A stretch of DNA of 64,000 nt from the NCBI RefSeq assembly GCF_003351785.1, contig NZ_CP031230.1, positions 3,262,501 to 3,326,500 on the forward strand, in the 5' to 3' direction. Position numbers and translations under genes: made by a program. The notes below the pieces were generated by a model, which saw only the letters and a program-made list of their open reading frames with translations, was not told where the DNA came from and did no database searches. This DNA comes from Sporosarcina sp. PTS2304 (GTDB lineage Bacteria > Bacillota > Bacilli > Bacillales_A > Planococcaceae). Below, piece by piece: positions 1 through 6,109 of the stretch. Numbering within the stretch: the first letter of the stretch is position 1; each line of letters starts with the position of its first letter.

Positions 1-1063
1 AAGCCTAGGCAGTCCAGATTTGCCGCCCGACCCGCGCGTACGCCAAGCCTTGTCCGAGCATAGCGCGCTATCTTCTTCCTACGGCTACACACTTGGAGGG
101 ACGAATCGATTCCATGAGGCTGTCGCAAATTACTATAAACGGCGTACAGGCGTAACGATCGATCCGCAAACAGAAATCTTGCAGACAATGGGTTCGCAGG
201 AAGGACTCGTCCACTTGCCACTCGCATTTTGTGATCCTGGCGATTACGTTCTGACGACCAACCCGGCGTATGTCGCGTACGATGCCGGCATCAAATTAGC
301 AGGCGCCGTCCCATACTATATGCCGTTGCTTGCAGAAAATGGCTTCCTTCCCAATCTGAATGAAGTACCGGAAGACATCGCAAAAAAAGCGAAACTACTC
401 ATTATAAACTTGCCCGGCAATCCAGTGCCTGCGATGCCGAATGAAAAATTCTTCCAAGAAGTTGTCGCATTCGCAAAAAAGTATGAAATTATCGTTCTGC
501 ACGACGCAGCCTATTCCGAATACTATTTCACCGGTGATCGGCCCGCAAGTTTCCTGACAACGCCAGGCGCAAAAGAAGTCGGTATGGAAATCAACTCTCT
601 TTCCAAAAGCTTCAGTCTAGCAGGTGCACGAATCGCCTATTTCGTCGGCAACGCAGAAATGCTCCACGTGCTGCGTGAACTGAAATCGAACCTCGACTAT
701 GGAACATTCCGTCCGATCCAAGAAGCCGCCGCCGTTGCGCTTGATCATGGCGAAGAAATTACCGATCGCCTGCGCGCGGAGTTTTCCAAACGTCATCATG
801 CGTTGATGGACGGACTCGCATCACTCGGCTGGGAAACAACCCCGTCCGAAGGGGGTATGTTCGTCTGGGCGAAGTATCCATACGCGATGGACGATAAAGA
901 ATTTGTCTTCGAAGCGATCAGACAAGTAGGTGTTGTCATGGTGCCGGGTAGTATTTTCGGCACAGCAGGCGAAGGATTTGTGCGAATTGCACTTGTACAG
1001 AAAGTGGAGCATATTGAACAAGCGATAAAGCAATTGTCATACATTTCATTGCCTAAGATGTAA
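1..1063 (+). CDS. Class I/II PLP-dependent aminotransferase, 3' part (5' end outside window)
   Basis: The reading frame is open from base 2, so the gene starts before the window; the first visible residues, SLGSPDLPPDP, are the G-x-PDxxP segment typical of LL-diaminopimelate/aspartate-type aminotransferases about 35-40 residues in. About 353 residues are visible. The PLP-binding lysine lies in SLSKSFSLAGARIAYF (about visible residue 202), after NLPGNPVPAMP (the NPTG-like loop) and HDAAYSEYYF (the D/Y pair that contacts the PLP ring). The C-terminal GMFVWAKYP and GEGFVRIAL segments are also typical. It transfers an amino group between an amino acid and a 2-oxoacid in the cytoplasm; the substrate cannot be read from sequence. 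A terminator follows directly. Family certain, substrate not. Confidence 0.85.
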   Translation, partial: SLGSPDLPPDPRVRQALSEHSALSSSYGYTLGGTNRFHEAVANYYKRRTGVTIDPQTEILQTMGSQEGLVHLPLAFCDPGDYVLTTNPAYVAYDAGIKLAGAVPYYMPLLAENGFLPNLNEVPEDIAKKAKLLIINLPGNPVPAMPNEKFFQEVVAFAKKYEIIVLHDAAYSEYYFTGDRPASFLTTPGAKEVGMEINSLSKSFSLAGARIAYFVGNAEMLHVLRELKSNLDYGTFRPIQEAAAVALDHGEEITDRLRAEFSKRHHALMDGLASLGWETTPSEGGMFVWAKYPYAMDDKEFVFEAIRQVGVVMVPGSIFGTAGEGFVRIALVQKVEHIEQAIKQLSYISLPKM

Positions 1064-1068
1064 TTGAA

Positions 1069-1108
1069 AAAAGGACCGCTAATTTGCATGTAAATGAGCG
1101 GTCTTTTT
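1069..1108 (+). terminator. Intrinsic terminator of the aminotransferase gene
   Basis: A stem pairing AAGGACCGCT (1071-1080) with AGCGGTCTT (1097-1105) is followed by a T-run, six bases after the aminotransferase stop codon. Confidence 0.8.
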
Positions 1109-1139
1109 GAACAGAGGGACTATTGAAAGGGAAGTGGCA

Positions 1140-1556
1140 ATGAAACACACATTAAAAGATAGCAGTTTTGAGTTCAGTGAAACTGAGGTAATATATGAAG
1201 TACTAAACATAGGAGAACTAGAAGACGGTCTGTTCGAAATTGAATTTGAACTCACTTTCTCGTTTGGATTCTTGAAGTACTCCCATCCTTTTATTTGGAT
1301 TAATGAAGATATCGATACGTTAGTAGAACAATTGAAGAAAATGGATGAAGAGAATGAAGGAACTCTCAGTGTACTTTCCCCGGGAGTTTCATTTGCTTAT
1401 TCGAAATATCCTCATGACGAGAACGTGTATGAGTTTACGGTTTTCATGGATACCGGCTATATTAATTCCTATATGGGGACTGAATCAAAATTCGGAATTA
1501 CTGTGGTAGCCTCTTTTGATGATATCGAACGTTGGATCCTTTCTTTTATAAAATAG
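1140..1556 (+). CDS. Hypothetical acidic protein, 138 aa
   Basis: I do not recognise this gene. The ATG at 1140 is preceded by GGGAAGTGG at good spacing, so I prefer it to an upstream in-frame ATG at 1107 that lies inside the preceding terminator. The product is soluble, acidic and without signal peptide or membrane segment; alternating hydrophobic and acidic stretches (EVIYEVLNIGELEDG, EFELTFSFGF) suggest a small beta-rich fold. It is the first gene of a run of short + strand ORFs separated by cassette-like repeats and may be the first cassette. A resemblance to small contact-toxin immunity proteins is only an impression. Confidence 0.6.
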   Translation: MKHTLKDSSFEFSETEVIYEVLNIGELEDGLFEIEFELTFSFGFLKYSHPFIWINEDIDTLVEQLKKMDEENEGTLSVLSPGVSFAYSKYPHDENVYEFTVFMDTGYINSYMGTESKFGITVVASFDDIERWILSFIK

Positions 1557-1641
1557 ACCGTTTGATTGCGTGGTCACAATTTCAAGATACCAGTTTGGTG
1601 GATAACTGACCGAGTTCAGCAAACGGGCCATTTTGCGAAAT
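1557..1641 (+). repeat. Cassette-boundary repeat S1 (degenerate left half, clear right half)
   Basis: The right half is CGGGCCATTTTG at 1624-1635, identical to the right half at 1907. The left half (about 1558-1576) is degenerate, keeping GATTGCGT. It separates the 138-aa ORF from the next small ORF. Confidence 0.45.
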
Positions 1642-1664
1642 ATTTTATGCTTGGAGGGTAAGCA

Positions 1665-1859
1665 ATGAAAACTGCATTTCTAATTCTTGGTATGAGTATG
1701 ACAATAATCTTTGGTGGAGGATTTCTTATTCGTTTAATAAGAGATTCTGACTTTTACATCGCTGAATTCATAGTAGGGATTATAGGCATAATTATATTAA
1801 TTTCTGTGATATTTGTTAAAGGCGAATCGAAATCTCCTGACAATAAATATGTGCAATAA
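1665..1859 (+). CDS. Small membrane protein, 64 aa
   Basis: Two predicted membrane segments (about residues 3-24 and 30-52) with a short charged loop (RLIRDSD) between them and a polar tail ending in KGESKSPDNKYVQ. TTGGAGGGTAAGCA just before the ATG is a strong ribosome binding site. No family recognised. It is an isolated short ORF bounded on both sides by the CGGGC-type repeats, with AT-rich composition compared with the conserved genes further right. It is probably expressed given the ribosome binding site, but function is unknown. Confidence 0.55.
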   Translation: MKTAFLILGMSMTIIFGGGFLIRLIRDSDFYIAEFIVGIIGIIILISVIFVKGESKSPDNKYVQ

Positions 1860-1922
1860 ACGGGCGCATTTGTCGTAAATCCAAATTGCGCCTTTCTAAA
1901 ACAATCGGGCCATTTTGTTATA
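1858..1922 (+). repeat. Cassette-boundary repeat S2 (both halves plus hairpin)
   Basis: The best-preserved copy. Left half CGGGCGCATTTG (1861-1872) overlaps the stop of the preceding ORF. GGCGCATTTG pairs with CAAATTGCGCC (1881-1891) to make a hairpin followed by TTTCT, which may also terminate transcription. The right half CGGGCCATTTTG is at 1907-1918. Confidence 0.55.
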
Positions 1923-1943
1923 CAGGAATTGGAGTGATGGATA

Positions 1944-2126
1944 ATGGCAAGTCAAGTTTTCGGTATGATTATTCTTTGGATAGCAGGGCTGTTCATTCTA
2001 TATCTAGTGATTTTTAAAGCTGTCAAAGATGGTATTAACAGGTCTGTCGTAGGGCAATCTCTCGAGAAAAATTCTGATCAAGTGGAAAATAAGAAATCCT
2101 GGCTTGATGATGATTTGGATAATTAA
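1944..2126 (+). CDS. Small single-pass membrane protein, 60 aa
   Basis: One hydrophobic segment (about residues 5-26, VFGMIILWIAGLFILYLVIF), then a basic and polar tail ending in LDDDLDN. GGAGTGATGGATA precedes the ATG. No family recognised. Like its neighbours it is a lone short ORF between two CGGGC-type repeats, on the same strand, with only about 20-80 bases between stop or start codons and the repeats, as expected of a gene cassette. Confidence 0.5.
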   Translation: MASQVFGMIILWIAGLFILYLVIFKAVKDGINRSVVGQSLEKNSDQVENKKSWLDDDLDN

Positions 2127-2142
2127 CGATTTGGTCTCTAGT

Positions 2143-2204
2143 TGCAATCGGGCGCGTTTGTGAAAGTGATTTATGGCAATTCTATAGGCGGGTCATATTG
2201 ATGT
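2143..2204 (+). repeat. Cassette-boundary repeat S3
   Basis: Left half CGGGCGCGTTTG at 2149-2160 and right half CGGGTCATATTG at 2189-2200, 40 bases apart. No obvious hairpin in this copy. Confidence 0.5.
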
Positions 2205-2235
2205 ACTTAGGTTGAATAAAAAAGGAGTGAATTGC

Positions 2236-2565
2236 GTGAAGCTGTGGAATGACGCTGTTTTTAAAAAAAGTTTTGTTTTTCTATTCCTATTATGTTTTCT
2301 TTTAGTAGCTTGCAGTAACGAAGGTGAAGAAGCTAAAGGCGAAATGGATATAAAGGGAAATATTGTAGAAATAGATAGCTCTGAAAATAGTATCTTGGTT
2401 GAGGATGATCAAAAAGGTTTAACCTGGGTAGCACTGCATGAAAATGGAGATATCAAAGATTATGAAGAAGGACAAGAAGTTGCAGTATGGGTAGATGGTG
2501 GAATAGACACTTCTTCACCTGCTTCTACAAAAGCATTAAATATTGAAATCATAAATCCGAAATAA
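2236..2565 (+). CDS. Small lipoprotein, DUF3221-like
   Basis: An N-terminal hydrophobic segment ends in a lipobox (LLVACSN), predicting lipidation at the cysteine and anchoring outside the cytoplasmic membrane. The mature part begins with an acidic linker (EGEEAKGE) and continues DIKGNIVEIDSSENSILVE, a small beta-barrel-like pattern seen in DUF3221/YobA-type lipoproteins. I chose GTG at 2236 because AAAGGAGTG lies 8-10 bases upstream; an upstream TTG at 2212 lacks a ribosome binding site. It has its own flanking CGGGC repeats. Family assignment is moderate; no function known. Confidence 0.6.
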   Translation: MKLWNDAVFKKSFVFLFLLCFLLVACSNEGEEAKGEMDIKGNIVEIDSSENSILVEDDQKGLTWVALHENGDIKDYEEGQEVAVWVDGGIDTSSPASTKALNIEIINPK

Positions 2566-2581
2566 TGATAGTTCCATTCCA

Positions 2582-2640
2582 CAAATGGGTGCGTTTGCGT
2601 GATTAGGACAGTGCATCAATCGGGTCAGTTAGCTAAATAA
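2582..2640 (+). repeat. Cassette-boundary repeat S4
   Basis: Left half TGGGTGCGTTTG at 2586-2597 and right half CGGGTCAGTT at 2621-2630, 35 bases apart, each with one or two changes from the S2 copy. Confidence 0.45.
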
Positions 2641-2667
2641 TGACAAATAACTTCAAGGGGATAAAAT

Positions 2668-2862
2668 ATGGATATATTATACATTTTCTTTTATTGGATA
2701 GGATGGTGGTTGATGCCTATTTGGTGCATTATATTCTGTTTGAATTTGGTTTCTATATTAAAAAAGGTAAAACATGAAGAAAAAACGACAGCAAATACAG
2801 TTTGGCTTATTATATCGTTTACGATTATTATGTGGACTACTGCGTCCATGGGCTTTAGTTAA
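2668..2862 (+). CDS. Small membrane protein, 64 aa, two membrane segments
   Basis: Predicted membrane segments at about residues 4-28 (tryptophan-rich, FFYWIGWWLMPIWCIIFCL) and 43-63, joined by a basic loop (KKVKHEEKTT). CAAGGGGATAAAAT precedes the ATG. No family recognised. A longer overlapping ORF in another frame (2774-2971) is not credible because it runs through the boundary repeat. Part of the small-ORF array. Confidence 0.5.
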   Translation: MDILYIFFYWIGWWLMPIWCIIFCLNLVSILKKVKHEEKTTANTVWLIISFTIIMWTTASMGFS

Positions 2863-2884
2863 ACAAACGGGCCAGATTAATCTA
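2861..2884 (+). repeat. Cassette-boundary repeat S5 (right half only)
   Basis: CGGGCCAGATT at 2868-2878 directly follows the stop of the preceding ORF. No left half is visible, so this boundary is shortened. Confidence 0.4.
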
Positions 2885-2885
2885 C

Positions 2886-3077
2886 ATGGGGGCGTTATTA
2901 TTGAGCAGAGGAAGTATAGGCATGGCTTTATTTACAGGTGCATTTGTATTGATAGTAATGCTTTTTATTGAGTATTTAATCCCCAATATCAATACTATAA
3001 TAAAGATTATCGTAGTCGGTTTATCAGCTATGATTGGTGGTTTGATCGGCAATAAGTTTTTTTCAAATAGGCAGTGA
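2886..3077 (+). CDS. Small membrane protein, 63 aa
   Basis: Two hydrophobic segments (about residues 10-30 and 37-57); the second is glycine-rich (VVGLSAMIGGLIGNKF) and the protein ends in a basic tail. The start is weakly supported: no clear ribosome binding site precedes ATG 2886, and an internal ATG at residue 13 is an alternative. No family recognised. Last small ORF of the array before a 128-bp inverted-repeat element. Confidence 0.45.
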   Translation: MGALLLSRGSIGMALFTGAFVLIVMLFIEYLIPNINTIIKIIVVGLSAMIGGLIGNKFFSNRQ

Positions 3078-3083
3078 TATTAT

Positions 3084-3298
3084 GTAAACGGGCGCGATTG
3101 CGTTACATGATTTATTCGTAGTAACTTAGTTGATCGGAGCGGAAACCGGCGACTCTGGGAGGATCAGCGGGACAGGTGAACCACCCAGCGAGCGAAGCGA
3201 GGGGTGTGGTTCACCGCCCGCCCTCCAGAAAGCGTCCGGTTGCAGCGCAGATCAACGGGTTCAAACCACTATCTAGCTATCGGGCGCAATAACGAAAC
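3084..3298 (+). repeat. Cassette-boundary repeat S6 split around a 128-bp element
   Basis: CGGGCGCGATTG (3089-3100) and a second copy CGGGCGCAATA (3281-3291) lie on either side of the inverted-repeat element at 3129-3256. Elsewhere the two halves are only 35-46 bases apart, so the element probably landed within or beside a boundary repeat. Confidence 0.45.
3129..3256 (+). repeat. 128-bp imperfect palindromic element with terminal inverted repeats
   Basis: It begins GTTGATC and ends GATCAAC, with inner matches ACCGGCG/CGTCCGGTT. Internal text (GACTC.GGGAGGATCAG, CCTCC.GAAAGCGTCCGGTT) is shared with elements at 4.6, 5.9, 19.3 and 40.1-40.4 kb. No ORF inside. The centre (GGTGAACCACCC...GGTGTGGTTCACC) is itself a second hairpin. 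Together with S6 it fills the stretch between the last small ORF and the abi terminator. Confidence 0.7.
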
Positions 3299-3340
3299 AA
3301 AGGATTGTGTTTTTTGTAGCTAATCTGTAACTTCCCAAAT

Positions 3341-3373
3341 AAAAAAGTCCAACAGGGAATATGTGGACTTTTC
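3341..3373. terminator. Bidirectional terminator downstream of the Abi gene
   Basis: AAAAGTCCA (3343-3351) pairs with TGGACTTTT (3364-3372), with A/T runs on both sides. It lies 56 bases beyond the 3' end of the minus-strand Abi gene. Confidence 0.7.
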
Positions 3374-3428
3374 GTTCACAGATTCTTTTTTATCTTGGTT
3401 TCTTTGCAAATGAGGTGAACTATTGCGT

Positions 3429-4307
3429 TTAATGTTCAAGCAACAAACGCTCCCAATCATCGGGTAACCCAAGTTCTTTAAGAACAATGTGATCTGAATA
3501 CTCCTCTAATAAAACTTGAAATGTTGTAATGAAGTTTAAACGATCTTCTCGATGTAAAAGTTTAGCCAAGATGAACATGGCTGTAAATATACGGTTGGCT
3601 TTGAATTTATTTCTCTTTGACTTGAAGACCTTTGGTTTAATGGCCAATTCTTTACCGTATATTCTCCCATAATGTGCACAAACATTTCTTATGTAGGAGA
3701 GAGTATGAAGCCAGCTTTCAGCGTAAAAACTAGACAGATTAAAGTCATTAACTATTTCACCTTTAATTTCTTCAGTTAGGTTTTTAAATAGTTTCGATAG
3801 CTCTCCAAATGAGATAACTTCAATTGCTACCCAGAAAGGGAACTCTCCTCCGTATTTTGATTTGTGATGAAGTACAAAAAGTTCTTTTCCAGATCGATTA
3901 ATTTGCTTATCCAGTTCTTCGAGAAATCTTTTATGAGCTACCGGAGAAGAAAAGTTATCAGGATATTTGTAACCTAATGCTCCAAACTGATGTGAATGAT
4001 GGTAAGCGATTTTAGATCGAAACTCTATTTCAACGAGTTCTAGATGATTCATCAAAAGATCTCGAAGCTTTTGATCAAAATTATAAATCATCTTCATTTG
4101 AAAAAAGCTTACTCCTTCTAGGAATAAGTCCTTGTTATCATTTTGCTTAAGTGTGAGCCCATACGCGGAAAATCTATAATAGCTTACTCTTTTTAAAAAA
4201 GATATGGCATCATCCATATCGTCAATAACTAGATTTCTTTCTTGCAAAATCTCGAGCTGCTGTTCGTAAGTTCGAGGTTCTTTAATATGTATTTCTGAAG
4301 AGGTCAA
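3429..4307 (-). CDS. Abi_2 (AbiD/AbiF) family abortive-infection protein
   Basis: Recognised from the order of family motifs: an N-terminal TYEQQLEILQERNLVI and FLKRVSYYRFSAYGL block (about residues 15-60), the central DQKLRDLLMNHLELVEIEFRSKIAYH block, and the C-terminal LHTLSYIRNVCAHYGRIYG block. The last holds the R-x4-6-H pattern (RNVCAHYGR) of HEPN-type ribonucleases. About 292 residues, the usual family length. I chose the TTG at 4307 because GGAGG lies nine bases upstream and the sequence before it runs into a hairpin. Family members abort phage infection or act as toxins, probably by cutting RNA; activity here is inferred. It sits next to a MntA/HepT pair in a repeat-rich island. Confidence 0.85.
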   Translation of the reverse strand: MTSSEIHIKEPRTYEQQLEILQERNLVIDDMDDAISFLKRVSYYRFSAYGLTLKQNDNKDLFLEGVSFFQMKMIYNFDQKLRDLLMNHLELVEIEFRSKIAYHHSHQFGALGYKYPDNFSSPVAHKRFLEELDKQINRSGKELFVLHHKSKYGGEFPFWVAIEVISFGELSKLFKNLTEEIKGEIVNDFNLSSFYAESWLHTLSYIRNVCAHYGRIYGKELAIKPKVFKSKRNKFKANRIFTAMFILAKLLHREDRLNFITTFQVLLEEYSDHIVLKELGLPDDWERLLLEH

Positions 4308-4324
4308 TTTAAATCTCCTCCAAA

Positions 4325-4375
4325 TATAAAAAATGACCCACCTTGGTCCGCATTGCAAAGAGGCGTGGTGGGTTC
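4325..4375 (-). terminator. Terminator-like hairpin in the leader of the Abi gene
   Basis: Read on the minus strand, ACCCACC (4373-4367) pairs with GGTGGGT (4342-4336) around a 24-base loop and is followed by CATTTTTTAT. It ends about 18-25 bases before the Abi start codon. No minus-strand gene lies upstream for it to terminate, so it may act as an attenuator. Confidence 0.55.
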
Positions 4376-4535
4376 TATTACTCTCTATTGTACTAACATA
4401 AAATCGAATTGTAAAGGGATGAAAATCAAAAGGAACTATATAATCTACAGTACTTGTAGGAAAATATTGGTGCCTGAAACGGACTATTATGTTGCACTTT
4501 TGGAAACGTTCACCATCTTACACATACTACGTCCG

Positions 4536-4725
4536 GCTGTAGCTGGAAGACGATCGACTCCGAGAGGATAAGGGCGACAGGTGTAACCCGCAGCGCTTGA
4601 CGGTCCGCCGCGTCCCCTCCGGAAAGCGTATCGTCTGGAAGCCGCAAGCCTCTCCAGGTCAGCTGCTCCTTGTCTAACGCCTGTCGCAAGTGAGCAGGCG
4701 CCTTCCGCTTTTCTCTAACGGATTG
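4536..4725. repeat. Dispersed GC-rich element, left copy flanking mntA-hepT
   Basis: Bases 4614-4670 (CCCCTCCGGAAAGCGTATCG and following) recur in direct orientation at 5921-5976 with a few mismatches. The flanking text (GACTCCGAGAGGATAAGGGCGACAGG) matches the inverted-repeat elements elsewhere. Short ORFs across it on both strands are artefacts. The rest of 4376-4845 holds no other feature I can support. Confidence 0.65.
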
Positions 4726-4845
4726 CAACTACTATCCCGTTATTGGCAAATCGTTATGTAAGAAACGAGTGTGGTTGAGGAGAGGAGTAGCCATTTTTGG
4801 TTACTCCTTTTATAATGGATAAAACAGACGAAAGTGGTGAAAGTC

Positions 4846-5256
4846 ATGCTATCTGAAGAAATAAAAAAAGAACTTGTAGACTTGCTAAATGAACGAGTAA
4901 ATCCGTCATTTATTTTATTATTTGGATCTCATGGAAAAGGCACTGCTAGAGAAGACAGTGATATTGATTTGGCTTATTATGCAGTTGATTTACTTTCATC
5001 ATATGAACGTTTTATAGTAGCGGGTGAACTAGCACAAGTTGCTAAAAGGGAAGTCGATGTAGTCAATATTCGAGAGGTAGATACCGTATTTGCTATGCAA
5101 ATTTTTTCAACGGGTACGTTACTTTCTTGCCGTGATGAAAATGAGTTTGTAAAACAGCGAATGAAGGCTTTTAGTATGTACATTAACCTTAACCAGCAAC
5201 GAGCAGAAGTATTACAAAGCATTCGGGAAAGAGGGAGTGTATTCGGCGATGAATGA
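4846..5256 (+). CDS. mntA: MntA-type nucleotidyltransferase antitoxin
   Basis: A minimal nucleotidyltransferase of 136 residues. The diagnostic motif FGSHGKGTAREDSDIDLA (about residues 25-42) contains GS plus the metal-binding D-x-D, and a third acidic position occurs in REVDVVNI. In characterised MntA/HepT systems this enzyme adds AMP units to a tyrosine of the HepT ribonuclease and so neutralises it. The start is taken at ATG 4846 (AAAGTGGTGAAAGTC upstream); two upstream GTG codons are alternatives. The gene overlaps hepT by a few bases, as expected for translational coupling. A short coding-poor stretch with a repeated element precedes it. Confidence 0.88.
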   Translation: MLSEEIKKELVDLLNERVNPSFILLFGSHGKGTAREDSDIDLAYYAVDLLSSYERFIVAGELAQVAKREVDVVNIREVDTVFAMQIFSTGTLLSCRDENEFVKQRMKAFSMYINLNQQRAEVLQSIRERGSVFGDE

Positions 5257-5653
5257 TGTGATTTTAAATAAAGTGACAACCATCGAACGTTGTGTGAATC
5301 GAGTTCACGAAGTATATGATCAAAATGTAGATAATCTAAAAGATTTTACTAAGCAAGATAGCATTATTTTAAATATTCAGCGTGCATGTGAAGCTAGTAT
5401 CGATTTGGCAATGCATATCGTCAGTGAAAAGAAGTTAGGCATACCAAAAGCAAGTCGTGATGCATTTAAGATGTTGCAAGAAGCTACTATTATTGATGAA
5501 TCATTAGCCGGCATACTAATGAATATGGTAGGTTTTAGGAATATTGCTGTACATGATTATCAATCAATAGATTTAGAGATTTTGGAAGCAATTGTAGAAA
5601 AGCATATTAACGACTTTAAAGACTATACGAAAATCGTCTTACGTGTTCTTTAG
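5249..5653 (+). CDS. hepT: HepT-type HEPN ribonuclease toxin
   Basis: A 134-residue all-helical HEPN protein. The active-site pattern R-x4-H-x-Y appears as RNIAVHDY (about residues 98-105): arginine and histidine for RNA cleavage, and the tyrosine two residues after the histidine that MntA modifies. I chose ATG 5249 (MNDVILNKVTTIERC, the usual HepT beginning) over GTG 5237, which sits directly on the purine-rich ribosome binding site. It overlaps the 3' end of mntA. The toxin is thought to cut RNA when freed from MntA control; in this strain that is inference from the family. Confidence 0.87.
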   Translation: MNDVILNKVTTIERCVNRVHEVYDQNVDNLKDFTKQDSIILNIQRACEASIDLAMHIVSEKKLGIPKASRDAFKMLQEATIIDESLAGILMNMVGFRNIAVHDYQSIDLEILEAIVEKHINDFKDYTKIVLRVL

Positions 5654-5895
5654 GAAGGTAAGTCAGTTAATAAAGTCAATTGGTGAATCTGTATTCTTAG
5701 AAGTTTTTCAGGCTTGAAGGATATGTACGTTTTGAGAAAATTAGGCCTTCGAAGTATTTCTAATAAATATGTGTCTCGTACCTCAATTGGGTCAAATTAT
5801 CAAACATACAGAAAATAACAAGCTTGTTTATCCGAAGAAATTAGTTTTTGGAAATGAGATGTTCTTGACGGGGAGTTGTAGAGTTAGTGTAGTCG

Positions 5896-6015
5896 TTAGG
5901 ATTCTCCCGAGAGAAATCGCCCCCTCCGGAAAGCGTATCGTCTGGAAGCGCAAGCCTCTCCAAGTCAGCCTCTCCTCATCCTACAGAACACGTCGGGTTG
6001 CAGCGCATATCAACG
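5896..6015. repeat. Dispersed GC-rich element, right copy flanking mntA-hepT
   Basis: It begins AGGATTCTCCCG, like the 40-kb elements, carries the CCCCTCCGGAAAGCGTATCG block shared with 4.6 kb, and ends GTTGCAGCGCATATCAAC, like the end of the element at 3129-3256. It therefore looks mosaic. It lies in the 456-base gap 5654-6109, where I see no gene: an ORF at 5769-6107 runs through the element and looks unreal. Confidence 0.6.
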
Positions 6016-6109
6016 GCCGTTCGCGCCAATATCAGAGCAACTGCAACTTCCAACATTCACTCGACTCGCCTGTTATACTTCATATAGGATCATCACAGGA
6101 GGAATGAAT

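Noticed and set aside
1861..1918. True integron attC site
   Set aside because: The two halves do not match the attC core consensus and no integron integrase is in the window; only a cassette-like analogy is claimed.
4353..4728. 72-codon ORFs on both strands
   Set aside because: They cover the abi leader hairpin and a dispersed element copy.
5769..6107. 112-codon ORF before the lipoprotein hydrolase
   Set aside because: It runs through a dispersed GC-rich element and its composition changes abruptly within; no ribosome binding site or family.
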